A stretch of DNA of 29,608 nt from a virus. Below, in pieces: positions 1 through 9,919 of this stretch. The notes under the pieces are model-generated. The model was not told the origin of the DNA and did not search any database. It saw only the letters and a program-made list of their open reading frames with translations. Location of the stretch: positions 1 to 29,608 of the IMG/VR virus record IMGVR_UViG_3300009537_000120; one strand, given 5' to 3'. How positions within the stretch are numbered: the first letter of the stretch is position 1; every line of letters begins with the position of its first letter. The position numbers and the translations under genes were made by a program.

Positions 1-831
1 CTCTCCTAGATTTGATATTGCTTCATCTACATATTGTTTGTTAGCTATGTGGAGGTCTGATACAGGGTCATCTACTGAAACATTACCATTTATGATGGTC
101 TGTGGCGTTGTTTGGTCTAGGGTGAGAAGTGTTGGTACAGTTTCAGTAAGTGAGTTTACTGTGATATTGTTTGTTGTGGTAGAACCAACATCAGTTACAG
201 ATTGAAGGTCTTGTGCATCAGAGTCGGTACTAACTACCCAATCAGTTCCATTGTACTTTAGAACAGATCCAGAAACTGCTCCTTCTGTATTTACATCAAC
301 AATCTCTCCTAGTCTTGTTGTGGGACCACCCGAATTAAGAGTTCTAACTCTTGACTCTCGGCTATTCTCTATCTTCTCAATCTCTTCAAGACAGTATTTC
401 TTGATAGACTTATAATCTATATCTTTTTGTTTTGGGATCTTTGCCAATACAGATTGTATAATAGACTCAGTATCAATCTCTACAGCCTCTGGTAACTCTG
501 GTTTTGGGATTTTGGCAACTTCTTTAATAACAAATGCTTCTATTTTTGAATAGTCAACAGGTTCAGCGTCTTTACCGTCTTCTGGCACACGAATCCTAGA
601 CATAATGTCATCAACAAACATGCTCACTTCTTCTTGTGTGAAGTAATCTTCCCCTTTGACTGGTATCTTTCCATCTGTACCAGGTTCACCTTTGTCTCCA
701 GGTTTACCCTTAATAGTTACAACTTCGACCCCTTCGAGTTCAACTTTAACCTTCTTCTCCTTGTCAATGGACTTCTTGATATCCTCGAATCCCTTTTGTT
801 GCATTTGAAACATTTGTTTGTCTTTGTCCAT
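1..831 (-). CDS. Tail fibre-like protein, N-terminal 277 residues (cut by window edge)
   Basis: The frame opens at an ATG at 831 and has no stop down to base 1, so the C-terminus lies outside the window. The product starts with a charged, coiled-coil-like helix (residues about 1-33). A short collagen-like run of four Gly-X-Y triplets follows at residues 42-53, then mixed helical segments, then from about residue 165 a Ser/Thr/Asn/Gly-rich beta region with fibre-like wording such as LQSVTDVGSTTT. Coiled coil, collagen triplets and beta repeats together are typical of trimeric phage tail fibres. It is the last gene of the minus-strand late module seen here, and a TGGTATAAT box ends 6 nt before the ATG, so it may have its own leaderless promoter. 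Which receptor it binds cannot be seen. The fibre assignment is inference from composition and position. Confidence 0.75.
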   Translation of the reverse strand, partial: MDKDKQMFQMQQKGFEDIKKSIDKEKKVKVELEGVEVVTIKGKPGDKGEPGTDGKIPVKGEDYFTQEEVSMFVDDIMSRIRVPEDGKDAEPVDYSKIEAFVIKEVAKIPKPELPEAVEIDTESIIQSVLAKIPKQKDIDYKSIKKYCLEEIEKIENSRESRVRTLNSGGPTTRLGEIVDVNTEGAVSGSVLKYNGTDWVVSTDSDAQDLQSVTDVGSTTTNNITVNSLTETVPTLLTLDQTTPQTIINGNVSVDDPVSDLHIANKQYVDEAISNLGE

Positions 832-837
832 ATAAGT

Positions 838-846
838 ATTATACCA
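838..846 (-). promoter_or_regulatory. Extended -10 promoter (TGGTATAAT) directly upstream of the tail fibre ATG
   Basis: Read on the minus strand the sequence is TGGTATAAT, a perfect -10 box with the TGn extension. Six bases separate it from the ATG at 831, so transcription would start at or next to the start codon. No TTGACA-like -35 box is visible upstream. The same arrangement recurs at several other genes in this window. Confidence 0.6.
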
Positions 847-3800
847 TTATTTTAATGCTTTCACTTCTGCGATTGCTTGTTCTGTGGATATTGTTTTATC
901 CATTTTTAGCTTAATTGCAATCTCTGCAATTTCTTTTCTAGTTGCATCTTTGTTCTGTACCGCCTTTGCTGCTGCGTTATCGAAAGGAGTATAAGAGTCA
1001 TGTTCTGCGTTTGTAACTACAGACAAATTGTTTGCTGTTGAGTCTCCTCCTGCTTTGACTGGTACAATATGCTCTAGCTTATATTTCTTTGATTCACTCC
1101 AAGGAATACCGAGTTGTGCCATTGCCTTTTTCTTATATTCATCAGAACCTCCTGGTTTATCGTACTTAATCAAGTCAAATCGTTGCATCTCTACCAAGTT
1201 TCCTTCTACAATTCCTAGTTTAGCATTTGGGCCTAGTGCCTTCCAAAAGTTTCCATTATCAATCACAAACGCCTTTGACCAATCTCTTACTGCTTTCCAT
1301 TTTAGGAATGATTCAGACCTATCCTGTACATATTCAGTTGTTCTATCTCCTGGCTGATCTTGTGCTTTGTACTTCTTTAACTCTTTTGCAACATCATCAG
1401 ATGTCATCTGGCCAGCCTCTAGTTGTTTAATCATCTCCTTAGCGAAGTCTGCTGGTGGTAATGCCAGTCTGTCTTCCTTTTCATAGGACTCAATCTTCTT
1501 AATTTCTGCATCAAGATATTCCTTTGCAACAGCAGCACTACCAAACTCGCCAGACTTTAACTTATCCAGAACCTCTTGTGCTAGTTCCTTTCTTGTTTTC
1601 TTAACTGGTTGGAATCCTCCTTCTACGTATTCTTTACCAGCAGAAGTGGAATATGTCCCAAATAATCCAGCAAACAAGGTTTCTAATGCTCCGTCAATTA
1701 TAAAAGCTTTTTCTCCAGATGCTGACATTTGAAATCCTCGTACTTTAGCAATAATAGTATCTATAACCCTATTTAAAGTTGAAGCACCTCCTATACCAGT
1801 AAATCCAAATCCCCATTTTATAAATTGTTGTCTGAACTTATCGTAGTTTCCATACTTTACCCAGTTATTTATAGCTTTATATATATCATCCACCTCTCTT
1901 ACTATTGATATTGGACTTCTTCCAGAACCAGTTTCTTTGCCAGTTATCTTTTCAATTCCGTAGTCTACCAATGGTCCAGCAATTGGAATTACAGATCCTG
2001 GTGTGAATAATCTACGTTTTGTAAGTCTAGATTGCAACCAATCAAGTGCATACGTAGTTGAAAGATATACCAACCCCTGCAAGATTCTATTCTTTTTATC
2101 TAATGGTAATCCTCCTGGTAATCCAAACACGGTTTTACCAAATCTATAAGCTTCAAATGAATACGTTTGGAATGGTGCCAAGAATCTCACAACCAATGAT
2201 TTCAGTGCTTCTGGTCTAGCAGACTTTGTATATTCTGACTGTGTTGCTCCAATCATCAAATCAGCATAAGTATCTACAGCAGATCCTTTTAATCCTTGTT
2301 TTATTGCATAATCTCTGGCTATAAAAGCAGCATTTCTAGATAATACTTCTTCTACCCAATCACCAGCAAAACCAAGAGCTTTATCAACGGCTTCTCGTCT
2401 TGAACCGATAGTTGGTTTTATTCCAGGCTCACCAATATCTCCTATACCTGTTGAAGATAGTGTCTTTGTGGTTTTAATTCCATATGTTGGCAGTGATTGT
2501 AGCCACGCTTTATCTGCATCTGATAATCCAAACGAGTCACGTGTACCAGTAATAATGTTCATTCCTGGGTTTCTTCCATATGTTAAAGAAAGAGAAAGCG
2601 GTTGAACTGTTGCAGACCACGCAACGTTAAACGCAAGAGCTGCGGTTGATCTTGCCCCCATAATTGCCTGTGCCACATTTCCAAGGAAGTGGTCTTGTGA
2701 TTCTGGCTTTGTCATTTCTTTTATAAATCTATCCACAAACGCAGATCCTTTCTTTGTACCAAACTTCTTTCCAATTAATTTACCAAATTCATCAAGTTGC
2801 TGGTATGCTCCTTCCATAAACATTTTGTTTGAAACAGCGTTTACATATCCAGCAAGCAACTTACCAATATCTTTCTCTTGTTCTCCATACAAATCTCCAC
2901 CCTTTCTTTCTTTTAAGAATGAACTAGAAAAACCTATCTTTTCTGAAGGTGTAAAGGAGTCTTCGTATTTAATTCTCTTTGTTAAGTAATCGTCAATATG
3001 TCCCATTGGAGCCTGGTTAGTAGAAGCTAGCCACTGGTTTACTTTTTGGTAAATTGACTCTGTTACTTTTGTAATTTCTTTGTTTACTTCAGCTTGTTTT
3101 GGCGTAAGTTTTATGTCTTTGTTACCAAGCCTATATTCTGCAATTGCTTTTCTATCTACCTTATTTGTATTTCTAAAGGTTTTACCAAGATTTGATTCTA
3201 TGTCTTGTACAAACTTTATCTTTTGAGCAACTGCACCTTGATAATTTGTATAAGTCTTAACTGCTGGTCCCCAGTCTCCTTTCTTAGCCACATCTTGAAT
3301 TGTCATGTTATCCAAAGAAAACATTGTGTCTCTGATATTCAAAGACTTACCACCAGCAAGTCCACTTATGTCTCGTGGTTTATAGTCTTCAAAATCTTGC
3401 TTTGTTAGTGTTTTTTGTGGTACTCCAGGACCTGGTCTGTTGTTTTTAAGCACCTCCTTACTTAGATCAACGGTTTTGTCCTCAATGATTTGTACATCTC
3501 TCTTTACAACTTCATCTGCTATCTGGTCCGCTGTTTGTTGTAGTGATTGCTCTTCTGTGACGGGTGGATTTAGTTTGGCATTAGTCTTGAACTCACGAAT
3601 AGCAGCATTTACAGCTTTCTCATCAGCTTTTAGTTGTTTTTTTGCAGCAAAGAATTTTTGTATTTCATCTGCATAGTCCTGCGGATAACCACTTCCACCG
3701 TTGTTTTCCCACTCAACTAATCTGTCTGAAACTTCTTTAGCCAATTCTGGATTTTTAATGTTATCCAGCTCTCTCATACCGCCCTTTTTAAACAGTGCCT

Positions 3801-4860
3801 TGTTATTAGGATGATTAAACGGACTTTCCTCCATTGCTTGTTTTCTAATCTCTATTGCCATCTTTTCGTTTTGTAACGCTTGCGGTACTTCCGCCTTAAA
3901 TCCAACAGGCTTAACTCTCTGTGTAGATAGACCAAGTGCTGGTGTGGGTTCTGAAATATATCCAGGCAACGCTCCAGCAATACCACGCAGTTCTGGGGCA
4001 TTTGCAGCTGGTTTTAGGTCTGGTGCCAACATTCTATCAAGTGAACCTTTGATTGGTGTAAGTGGAGTTTCTCTTGTTCCAACTTCACCATATCTAATAG
4101 CACCAGAAGAAACTCTATCTGCTAGAGTTGGTATACCGTTCTTTCTAAGTGTTCGCATTTCATTATTCAAAAGTGAGAAAGATTCGTTGGACCCATAAGG
4201 TTTATCTGGATGAAGTTCTGATGCCGCTTTTCTGAAGTTAGCTTCTGCCTCTGCCATAGTTGACGGTTTTCCAAGCGAAGTCCACGCTTTAATTCCCTCA
4301 GATAGTCCTTTTCTGTTTAATACCGCAATCGTACTATTCAAAAATGACTTCAGAACATCAGCACCGACAATAGCATCTAGCGATTTTTCACTAGCCACCC
4401 TAAGCCCTGCGATAAAAGGATTCTCTCCACGATCTAGTGCAGCAGACATCTCACCATAAGCAGTTGAAACTGCTGGTGTATCATAGCCAAGAGTTCTAAC
4501 ATCTAATCCTGGGATTTTAAATTCTTTTTGTTTGTCTTGTCTAACAGCATTAAAGATTTCAGTACCAAGCGTAAGCACTCCTCGTGCTGGCATCTCTAGT
4601 CCCCTATATACAAATTCCTGTGCAGCTTTAGTTATTGGTGCTTCGTTAGACTTGTATGTTGTAGTTGAGAACGGAAGTCTGGTAGTAGTTGGTTGTGGTT
4701 TTGTTAAATAATCAGCAGCTTTTATAACCTGTTGACCTGGACCAATTAAAGTATTTTTTATAATACCAGCAGTAGAATTATCTGGTGCATCAAAAAAACC
4801 CTTACCCTTATCAAGGATACCTTGAGCTCCTTTTCTAATTAGGTCGAATGGTGATAACAT
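847..4860 (-). CDS. Large virion/ejection-type protein (1337 aa) with J-domain and C-terminal HNH motif
   Basis: This is the largest gene of the window and the probable DNA-ejection or internal virion protein of the particle. Residues about 187-240 look like a DnaJ J-domain: an acidic/alanine helix, the invariant HPD at 217-219, then a helix ending in NNEMRTL. The middle is long and helical, with patches such as GARSTAALAFNVAW and RFLAPFQTYSFEAYRFGK that recall large polyvalent phage proteins of the internal-virion type. The last 77 residues (from about 1261) contain LEHIVPVKAGG, then NNLSVVTNAEH and YTPFDN, an HNH-nuclease-like signature without visible zinc cysteines. It starts 6 nt after the stop of the coiled-coil gene, so the two are probably co-translated. 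J-domain and HNH are recognised by motif; enzymatic or chaperone activity is inference. Confidence 0.7.
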   Translation of the reverse strand: MLSPFDLIRKGAQGILDKGKGFFDAPDNSTAGIIKNTLIGPGQQVIKAADYLTKPQPTTTRLPFSTTTYKSNEAPITKAAQEFVYRGLEMPARGVLTLGTEIFNAVRQDKQKEFKIPGLDVRTLGYDTPAVSTAYGEMSAALDRGENPFIAGLRVASEKSLDAIVGADVLKSFLNSTIAVLNRKGLSEGIKAWTSLGKPSTMAEAEANFRKAASELHPDKPYGSNESFSLLNNEMRTLRKNGIPTLADRVSSGAIRYGEVGTRETPLTPIKGSLDRMLAPDLKPAANAPELRGIAGALPGYISEPTPALGLSTQRVKPVGFKAEVPQALQNEKMAIEIRKQAMEESPFNHPNNKALFKKGGMRELDNIKNPELAKEVSDRLVEWENNGGSGYPQDYADEIQKFFAAKKQLKADEKAVNAAIREFKTNAKLNPPVTEEQSLQQTADQIADEVVKRDVQIIEDKTVDLSKEVLKNNRPGPGVPQKTLTKQDFEDYKPRDISGLAGGKSLNIRDTMFSLDNMTIQDVAKKGDWGPAVKTYTNYQGAVAQKIKFVQDIESNLGKTFRNTNKVDRKAIAEYRLGNKDIKLTPKQAEVNKEITKVTESIYQKVNQWLASTNQAPMGHIDDYLTKRIKYEDSFTPSEKIGFSSSFLKERKGGDLYGEQEKDIGKLLAGYVNAVSNKMFMEGAYQQLDEFGKLIGKKFGTKKGSAFVDRFIKEMTKPESQDHFLGNVAQAIMGARSTAALAFNVAWSATVQPLSLSLTYGRNPGMNIITGTRDSFGLSDADKAWLQSLPTYGIKTTKTLSSTGIGDIGEPGIKPTIGSRREAVDKALGFAGDWVEEVLSRNAAFIARDYAIKQGLKGSAVDTYADLMIGATQSEYTKSARPEALKSLVVRFLAPFQTYSFEAYRFGKTVFGLPGGLPLDKKNRILQGLVYLSTTYALDWLQSRLTKRRLFTPGSVIPIAGPLVDYGIEKITGKETGSGRSPISIVREVDDIYKAINNWVKYGNYDKFRQQFIKWGFGFTGIGGASTLNRVIDTIIAKVRGFQMSASGEKAFIIDGALETLFAGLFGTYSTSAGKEYVEGGFQPVKKTRKELAQEVLDKLKSGEFGSAAVAKEYLDAEIKKIESYEKEDRLALPPADFAKEMIKQLEAGQMTSDDVAKELKKYKAQDQPGDRTTEYVQDRSESFLKWKAVRDWSKAFVIDNGNFWKALGPNAKLGIVEGNLVEMQRFDLIKYDKPGGSDEYKKKAMAQLGIPWSESKKYKLEHIVPVKAGGDSTANNLSVVTNAEHDSYTPFDNAAAKAVQNKDATRKEIAEIAIKLKMDKTISTEQAIAEVKALK

Positions 4861-4866
4861 GTTGTG

Positions 4867-6705
4867 TTAGTTAGATGCGTCTATCATTGATTGTAGATCT
4901 GCTATTAATGAAGCAGTATCTGTGGAGCTGGTTTCCTCATCAGCCTTAGTCAATGTTCCAGATGTTTGTTTATATCGCAAATGTTCTGGTAACCACTGGT
5001 CATCATTAGGATTAACCCATCTTTTTGGTGGGAACTTTGATAAGAACTCTGTTCTTGTACCGTTTGCTTGTATGAACTTATCATACATTTTTTTGTAGAA
5101 GTCAGGTGACAATTTTCCATCAGCACCAGCATTAGCCTCCATGACACCTTCCATGTTGGAAACTCCTCCTAGGGGATTAGCAACTCCAACTCCAGACAGT
5201 GATCCAGTCTTTCCTCTTTTTAAAACAACTCCACCCTCAATTGCACTACTAAAATCGTACGATGTAATTGTACTTGCCATTTTCTTTGCGTACTTCTCAG
5301 CATCAGACTTAGCTTCCTTTCGATATGATTCAGATAGAGTTCTAAATTCACTAGCGTATTTCTCAATTACCTTTAGAGCATTTTCATCAGCGTCATTTTG
5401 CAGTTTAACAATTTCCTTCCATGTGTCCTCTTCAGATTTTGACAGATCATTCTTAATCTTCCAAATGTCGTTGTCTCTATTAATATCAATATTATCTAGT
5501 TGTTCATCTAGTTTTATTTCAACCTCTCTATTGTAGAACTTGTACTTGGTTTGTAGTTCCTGTGACTGTTTCTGATACTTCTGTTCTAGAGTAGCAAGCG
5601 CAAGTGGTGCAGCACCAGTAGTCTTAAGTGCCCCCATCTTTGCCAACATTCCTGTCATGTAATTTTTAGCAGCTAGTCTGTTCTCTTCTATCTCATTGGA
5701 AGCTATTTGTAATTCGGCATTTGCTTTTTCTTTTGCAAAATCAGCCTGTGCTCGTAAGTTTTCCTTATCAAGTTTTGCCTCTCGTTCCTTAAGCTTGATT
5801 TGTTCCTCTTTCAACTTTCGCTCTTTCTCTAGGAATCCTATCTGGTCTTCTGTACCAAAGTAAGCGTCTTGATATGCTTTAGCAATACCATATTGCTGTG
5901 CTATTTGCTGTTGGTAAATTTGTTGTTCTGGGATAAGGGCTTCCATAGCCTTTTGTTGCTCTGGATTAGTAATTGCTCCAAGATATTGAGATATTTCCAT
6001 ATTGGAACCTGGTGTCTGTCCTATCTTAGCAGCAATAGCATTAGGATCTCCTCCCATTTGTTTGTACTGGTTCATTGTCTGTTGGAACTCTGGACTGGCC
6101 ATCGCAGCTTTGAACTGGTCTTGTGTTTGAAATTGCTTTGCGAATTGGTCTTCGTAAGATGTGACTAGGGCTTTGTTTGTGTCCTTTGTAGACATTGATG
6201 AGTTCCAGGGCTGATTAGTAGATTCATTAACACGAAATACAAGGTCATCAAATACCTTTTTGCTTCCTGCGATTGTCTGTGGGTCATATCCAAAGGACGT
6301 ATTGGCAGATATTTGTCCTAACTTACCTTCTTTGATTTGTTGAGCTTTGGCATTGGCTTGAGATTGTGTAAGACCAACAAACTCACTATCTGCCATTCCT
6401 TGCAGACCGTATGATTTTGCTAATGCAGACGACTTTGCAGCATTAAGAGTAGGCACTGGTGTATATCCACCATAGCCACCTAATACGTTTCCATATTCAG
6501 AAGCAGGTGCACCACCAGCAGCGTTATTAGCAAGAGTTTGTGCTTCTTTATCTGTTGGGACATATTCACCCTTTCCACCAGCACCATAATCCATAGTATT
6601 ACTAGCAAAAGTACCAGATTTAGATAGTTTCAGGTTAGTGCCTTTGTTCTTGTTGATCATCGCTAGGATGTCTTCGAGTTGTTTTGATGATAGGGTATTT
6701 GCCAT
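4867..6705 (-). CDS. Coiled-coil structural protein, probable internal virion/ejection protein (612 aa)
   Basis: No enzymatic motif is visible. The N-terminal third is Gly/Ala/Gln-rich and low in complexity (for example GGAPASEYGNVLGGYGGY), with several Gln-rich stretches. Residues about 280-345 form a strongly charged Lys/Glu coiled coil, and a second charged helical part lies near residues 370-470. Such Gln/Ala-rich helical proteins placed just upstream of a giant virion protein are usual for the internal or ejection proteins of podoviruses (P22 gp7/gp16/gp20 and T7 gp14/gp15 positions), and I infer that role. There is a 42-bp gap to the upstream LamG gene and only 6 bp to the downstream 1337-residue gene. 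The start follows AT-rich sequence (ATCAATATG) without a Shine-Dalgarno. Confidence 0.6.
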   Translation of the reverse strand: MANTLSSKQLEDILAMINKNKGTNLKLSKSGTFASNTMDYGAGGKGEYVPTDKEAQTLANNAAGGAPASEYGNVLGGYGGYTPVPTLNAAKSSALAKSYGLQGMADSEFVGLTQSQANAKAQQIKEGKLGQISANTSFGYDPQTIAGSKKVFDDLVFRVNESTNQPWNSSMSTKDTNKALVTSYEDQFAKQFQTQDQFKAAMASPEFQQTMNQYKQMGGDPNAIAAKIGQTPGSNMEISQYLGAITNPEQQKAMEALIPEQQIYQQQIAQQYGIAKAYQDAYFGTEDQIGFLEKERKLKEEQIKLKEREAKLDKENLRAQADFAKEKANAELQIASNEIEENRLAAKNYMTGMLAKMGALKTTGAAPLALATLEQKYQKQSQELQTKYKFYNREVEIKLDEQLDNIDINRDNDIWKIKNDLSKSEEDTWKEIVKLQNDADENALKVIEKYASEFRTLSESYRKEAKSDAEKYAKKMASTITSYDFSSAIEGGVVLKRGKTGSLSGVGVANPLGGVSNMEGVMEANAGADGKLSPDFYKKMYDKFIQANGTRTEFLSKFPPKRWVNPNDDQWLPEHLRYKQTSGTLTKADEETSSTDTASLIADLQSMIDASN

Positions 6706-6747
6706 ATTGATAAATTTAATTTTTAATTGCTATATACATTTTAACAT

Positions 6748-9711
6748 TTATATTGAAATAATCTTACTTAATTTGTATAACCTACTTGATTCCTTCGTAC
6801 CAGAAACCGAATACTGACAAACAGTAAACGCCTCATTCAACTTTGCGTTTGAAAGAGTTATCTTAAGTGCCTGGTTCTTTGATAACATTGAAATTCTCTT
6901 TTTAACAAAGGCACTTGCATCTGCATCCGTGTTCCCGATAACAAATTCCTTAGACTTTGTATTGGTTCCATCATTAGATTCTTCAACAATAGTTAGTGTC
7001 ACATATCCATCCAAGTCCTTGAATAGAACATCTAGGTATCGGTATAAGTTGAATCGTGTAATTTCCTGATCTTCAATTCTCTTGAATGTGACAGATGAAT
7101 CTATTGGGAATACATTTACTAGAGAATCTGCTGTCCAGTCAATTGTAGCTGTGCCCAGTACCAATACCCACATCACATCGTCCACTGTGCCATCAAATCC
7201 GTCAGATGATTCAAAGATAAGACCAGTGAGGCCATTATAAGTTCCTTGAAATACTGATACTCCAGTACCAGCAGGAATTACAGATGTTGTGCCAGTTGTT
7301 CCTAGTTTTACAGTCACAGTACCAGTTGAACCTGTAACGTTACATGATACGGCATATGTTGCACCCTCAGTTGCACTAATATCTTTTGAAAATACCTTTG
7401 TGGATTGTGCAAGGGTTGTGAAAGACACGTTGTTTCCGTATCTTGTACCAACTGAGTTGGTTGCATATGCTCTAACATAGTAAGTAGTCTCGGCAGTAAG
7501 TCCAGTGATATTAGCAGAGTAAGTTCCTGTAGTACCAGCAACAGTTGAAACTGTGTCACTAAGTGTTGGGTCAGTTGTAGTTGCGTACACAAAACCTCTG
7601 GCTGATACAGTTGCACCATTGTCATCTGTCACATTACCATTGAATGTTACAGATTCTAGGTCTATATTGCTTACAGCATCTGTAGTAAGTGCTGGAGTAA
7701 GAAGGAAAGGATATTGTGTACCAGCACCAGAAGAATATAGGTCTGTTACTTCGTCAGAGGAAAGGGCACGATTCCAAAGACTAACCTCATCCAAAGACCC
7801 ATTCCAAAAATACTGGTCTGTTCCTGTTAGATTATTACTTCCGACTCTTACATAATTAGTTGCCTTATAAGCAATTCCACCAGTCCAAGTAGTTGGTGTT
7901 CCTGCTGACCCATTTGTGTAAACAACAATGTTTGAACCATTGTAAACACAAACAAAATGTTTCCAGTTCCCATCATTAATGGTTGATGTTGATAGTGCTT
8001 CTGCGTAGTCTGTATTTAAAACAGTACCAGTATTTTTCCCAACAACAAATCTTAATTTTTGACTTGTTGCACTCTTCATTATCTCAAAACCAGCTACCGC
8101 AGTATTTTGTGAATAGCTTTGGAATACGGTTGGGTAATTAGAGCCACTAGCATCTGATGTCTTTGCCCAAAAAGACACAGAAAAAGGACCTGTTGGTTTA
8201 AGTGTGGCATCATCTGCGATACTTAAATAGTTACTAGTCCCATTAAACACCGCTCCATTATCAATCTTAGCTGCGGAGAAAGTGACGGCGTTGTTAGTTA
8301 GAGTATTTGCACCATGTGAGTCTGCAGCATCACCATTTGTTTCATCAAAAGCCCAGTAGGAAACTAGGTCAGTTAGCAAGCCAGCTGTTAGAGAACCGTA
8401 CGCTAGACCAGAACCAGAGTTATATAAGGTTGTAATATCTCCTGAAGTTAAAGCTGCATCCCATATGCCAGCTTCGTCAATCTTTCCAGTAAAAAATTCT
8501 TGTGCTGGAGAAAAAAGACAACCAAAACTAAGAGGAGATGTACTATCATAAATTGCTGTGAATAAACCAGTTTGGGTTGTACCCTGTTGAGACCCATTAA
8601 CATAAAAGTCTGCAGAACCAGCAGAGGCTGTATAAACGACAGACAAATGATACCAAGTACCAGTTGATGGTGTCCACGAAACAGATGCGTTAGAATCTGT
8701 GCTTCCGTCTGAAAATACGGTTAATTGAATTTTGCCAGTAGAATTATTATAGAATAAGTTGTATGAACGCTGGTTGCCAGTAGATGTTCTTTTTGCAATT
8801 AATTGTGGAGAGCCAGTTAAACTATCAAAATTAACCCAACATGCCAATGTCATATCACCAGTAATAGATAAGGAGGCACTATCAACGGCTGAGACATATG
8901 CACTACCATTAAACACTGCTGCATTATTTATCTTACCAACAGCATAAGTAACCGCATTAGATGGCTGACTTAAATCATTACTCCCTACTGTATCAGTAAG
9001 GTCTTCTAGTTTATAGTAGGCAACTGTTGCAATCTTTAAAGACTCGTCAAATTCGTACTGGTTACCATTACCATTATCATAAAGCATTGCAACTTCGTCT
9101 GCTGATAAAGCCCTGTTCCAGATACCTACTTCGTCTAAATAAATAGAAGAATATGAACCTAAATTATCTTTACCCAAATATGTTCCCCCTGCACCAGATG
9201 AACCATTACCAGATGCCGCCGTTGTTCCCACACTCGCCCCATTAACAAAACCTTTAATGTTTGTTGTGTCATAAGTTAAAACTAGATGGTACCAGTCGGC
9301 TGTTCCAAGTGTTACATTATAATCAACTGTTTGGGCTGCCACACCTGATTTGGTTCTTGTAAATCTTAATCTTCTTGTTCCACCATTGTAATCATAATCT
9401 ATTGAATATCGAGTGAATGTTCCAGTAGAGGTAGCGTTTTCAACGAAGGTCTGAATTCCAGAACCTATTTCGGTTCTCATTTTTACCCATATTGAGATAG
9501 CAACAGCTCCACCATTTATACCTAAAGTAGAAGTGGTAGACAGGCTTTTATCAGTATTAGCAGTGCCAAAGTCCGCACCATTATTTATCAAAGCAGAGGC
9601 ATACCCGACAGTATTCGTGTTTGTAAGTGTATTACTCCCAACACTATCAGAAGCATTGCCTGATGTTTCGTCTAATTTCCAATATGATACTAAGTTCGTG
9701 TCTAATGCCAT
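6748..9711 (-). CDS. Triple LamG/concanavalin-like appendage protein with Fn3-like domain (987 aa)
   Basis: Three successive LamG-like jelly-roll repeats are visible at residues about 6-218, 229-437 and 447-666. Each begins with a phrase like LVSYWKLDET or VAYYKLEDL, has a central strand such as ISIWVKM or VSFWAKT, and ends with LDEVGIWNRAL-type wording followed by LYDNG or LYSSG. A fibronectin type III-like domain follows at about 672-766 (ending TYYVRAYATNSVGTRYG), and a beta-rich C-terminal part at 770-987 has no family I recognise. LamG domains usually bind carbohydrate, so an exposed appendage for host or surface attachment is likely. The ATG overlaps the stop of the upstream 67-residue gene (TAATG), showing translational coupling. 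Confidence 0.8.
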   Translation of the reverse strand: MALDTNLVSYWKLDETSGNASDSVGSNTLTNTNTVGYASALINNGADFGTANTDKSLSTTSTLGINGGAVAISIWVKMRTEIGSGIQTFVENATSTGTFTRYSIDYDYNGGTRRLRFTRTKSGVAAQTVDYNVTLGTADWYHLVLTYDTTNIKGFVNGASVGTTAASGNGSSGAGGTYLGKDNLGSYSSIYLDEVGIWNRALSADEVAMLYDNGNGNQYEFDESLKIATVAYYKLEDLTDTVGSNDLSQPSNAVTYAVGKINNAAVFNGSAYVSAVDSASLSITGDMTLACWVNFDSLTGSPQLIAKRTSTGNQRSYNLFYNNSTGKIQLTVFSDGSTDSNASVSWTPSTGTWYHLSVVYTASAGSADFYVNGSQQGTTQTGLFTAIYDSTSPLSFGCLFSPAQEFFTGKIDEAGIWDAALTSGDITTLYNSGSGLAYGSLTAGLLTDLVSYWAFDETNGDAADSHGANTLTNNAVTFSAAKIDNGAVFNGTSNYLSIADDATLKPTGPFSVSFWAKTSDASGSNYPTVFQSYSQNTAVAGFEIMKSATSQKLRFVVGKNTGTVLNTDYAEALSTSTINDGNWKHFVCVYNGSNIVVYTNGSAGTPTTWTGGIAYKATNYVRVGSNNLTGTDQYFWNGSLDEVSLWNRALSSDEVTDLYSSGAGTQYPFLLTPALTTDAVSNIDLESVTFNGNVTDDNGATVSARGFVYATTTDPTLSDTVSTVAGTTGTYSANITGLTAETTYYVRAYATNSVGTRYGNNVSFTTLAQSTKVFSKDISATEGATYAVSCNVTGSTGTVTVKLGTTGTTSVIPAGTGVSVFQGTYNGLTGLIFESSDGFDGTVDDVMWVLVLGTATIDWTADSLVNVFPIDSSVTFKRIEDQEITRFNLYRYLDVLFKDLDGYVTLTIVEESNDGTNTKSKEFVIGNTDADASAFVKKRISMLSKNQALKITLSNAKLNEAFTVCQYSVSGTKESSRLYKLSKIISI

Positions 9712-9914
9712 TATACTGGTTTCATGTTAAATGCTACGTTGTCCCACGTCCAATCAGTACCGATAATCCAACCGTTATTAGCTGGGTCTGTGGTAAACGT
9801 CTCCTTGTTAATAGTCTGAATACTAATATCATTCAGGACGGATAATCCAGAAATACCAGCAATAGATTCTGCTGTTAGTACCTTTCCGTCTTCTGTTGAT
9901 AATACTGTTGCCAT
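9711..9914 (-). CDS. Small conserved-position structural protein (67 aa), unknown function
   Basis: A short protein with no recognised family. It has a beta-like N-terminus (MATVLSTEDGKVLTAESIAG) and a Trp-containing C-terminal part (WIIGTDWTWDNVAFNMKPV), and no membrane segment. Its stop overlaps the ATG of the triple-LamG gene, and it lies 5 bp downstream of the HNH endonuclease gene, so it is embedded in the structural operon. Its size and position suggest a small accessory to the appendage, but nothing in the sequence proves that. The overlap with the next gene supports it being translated. Confidence 0.6.
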   Translation of the reverse strand: MATVLSTEDGKVLTAESIAGISGLSVLNDISIQTINKETFTTDPANNGWIIGTDWTWDNVAFNMKPV

Positions 9915-9919
9915 AATGT

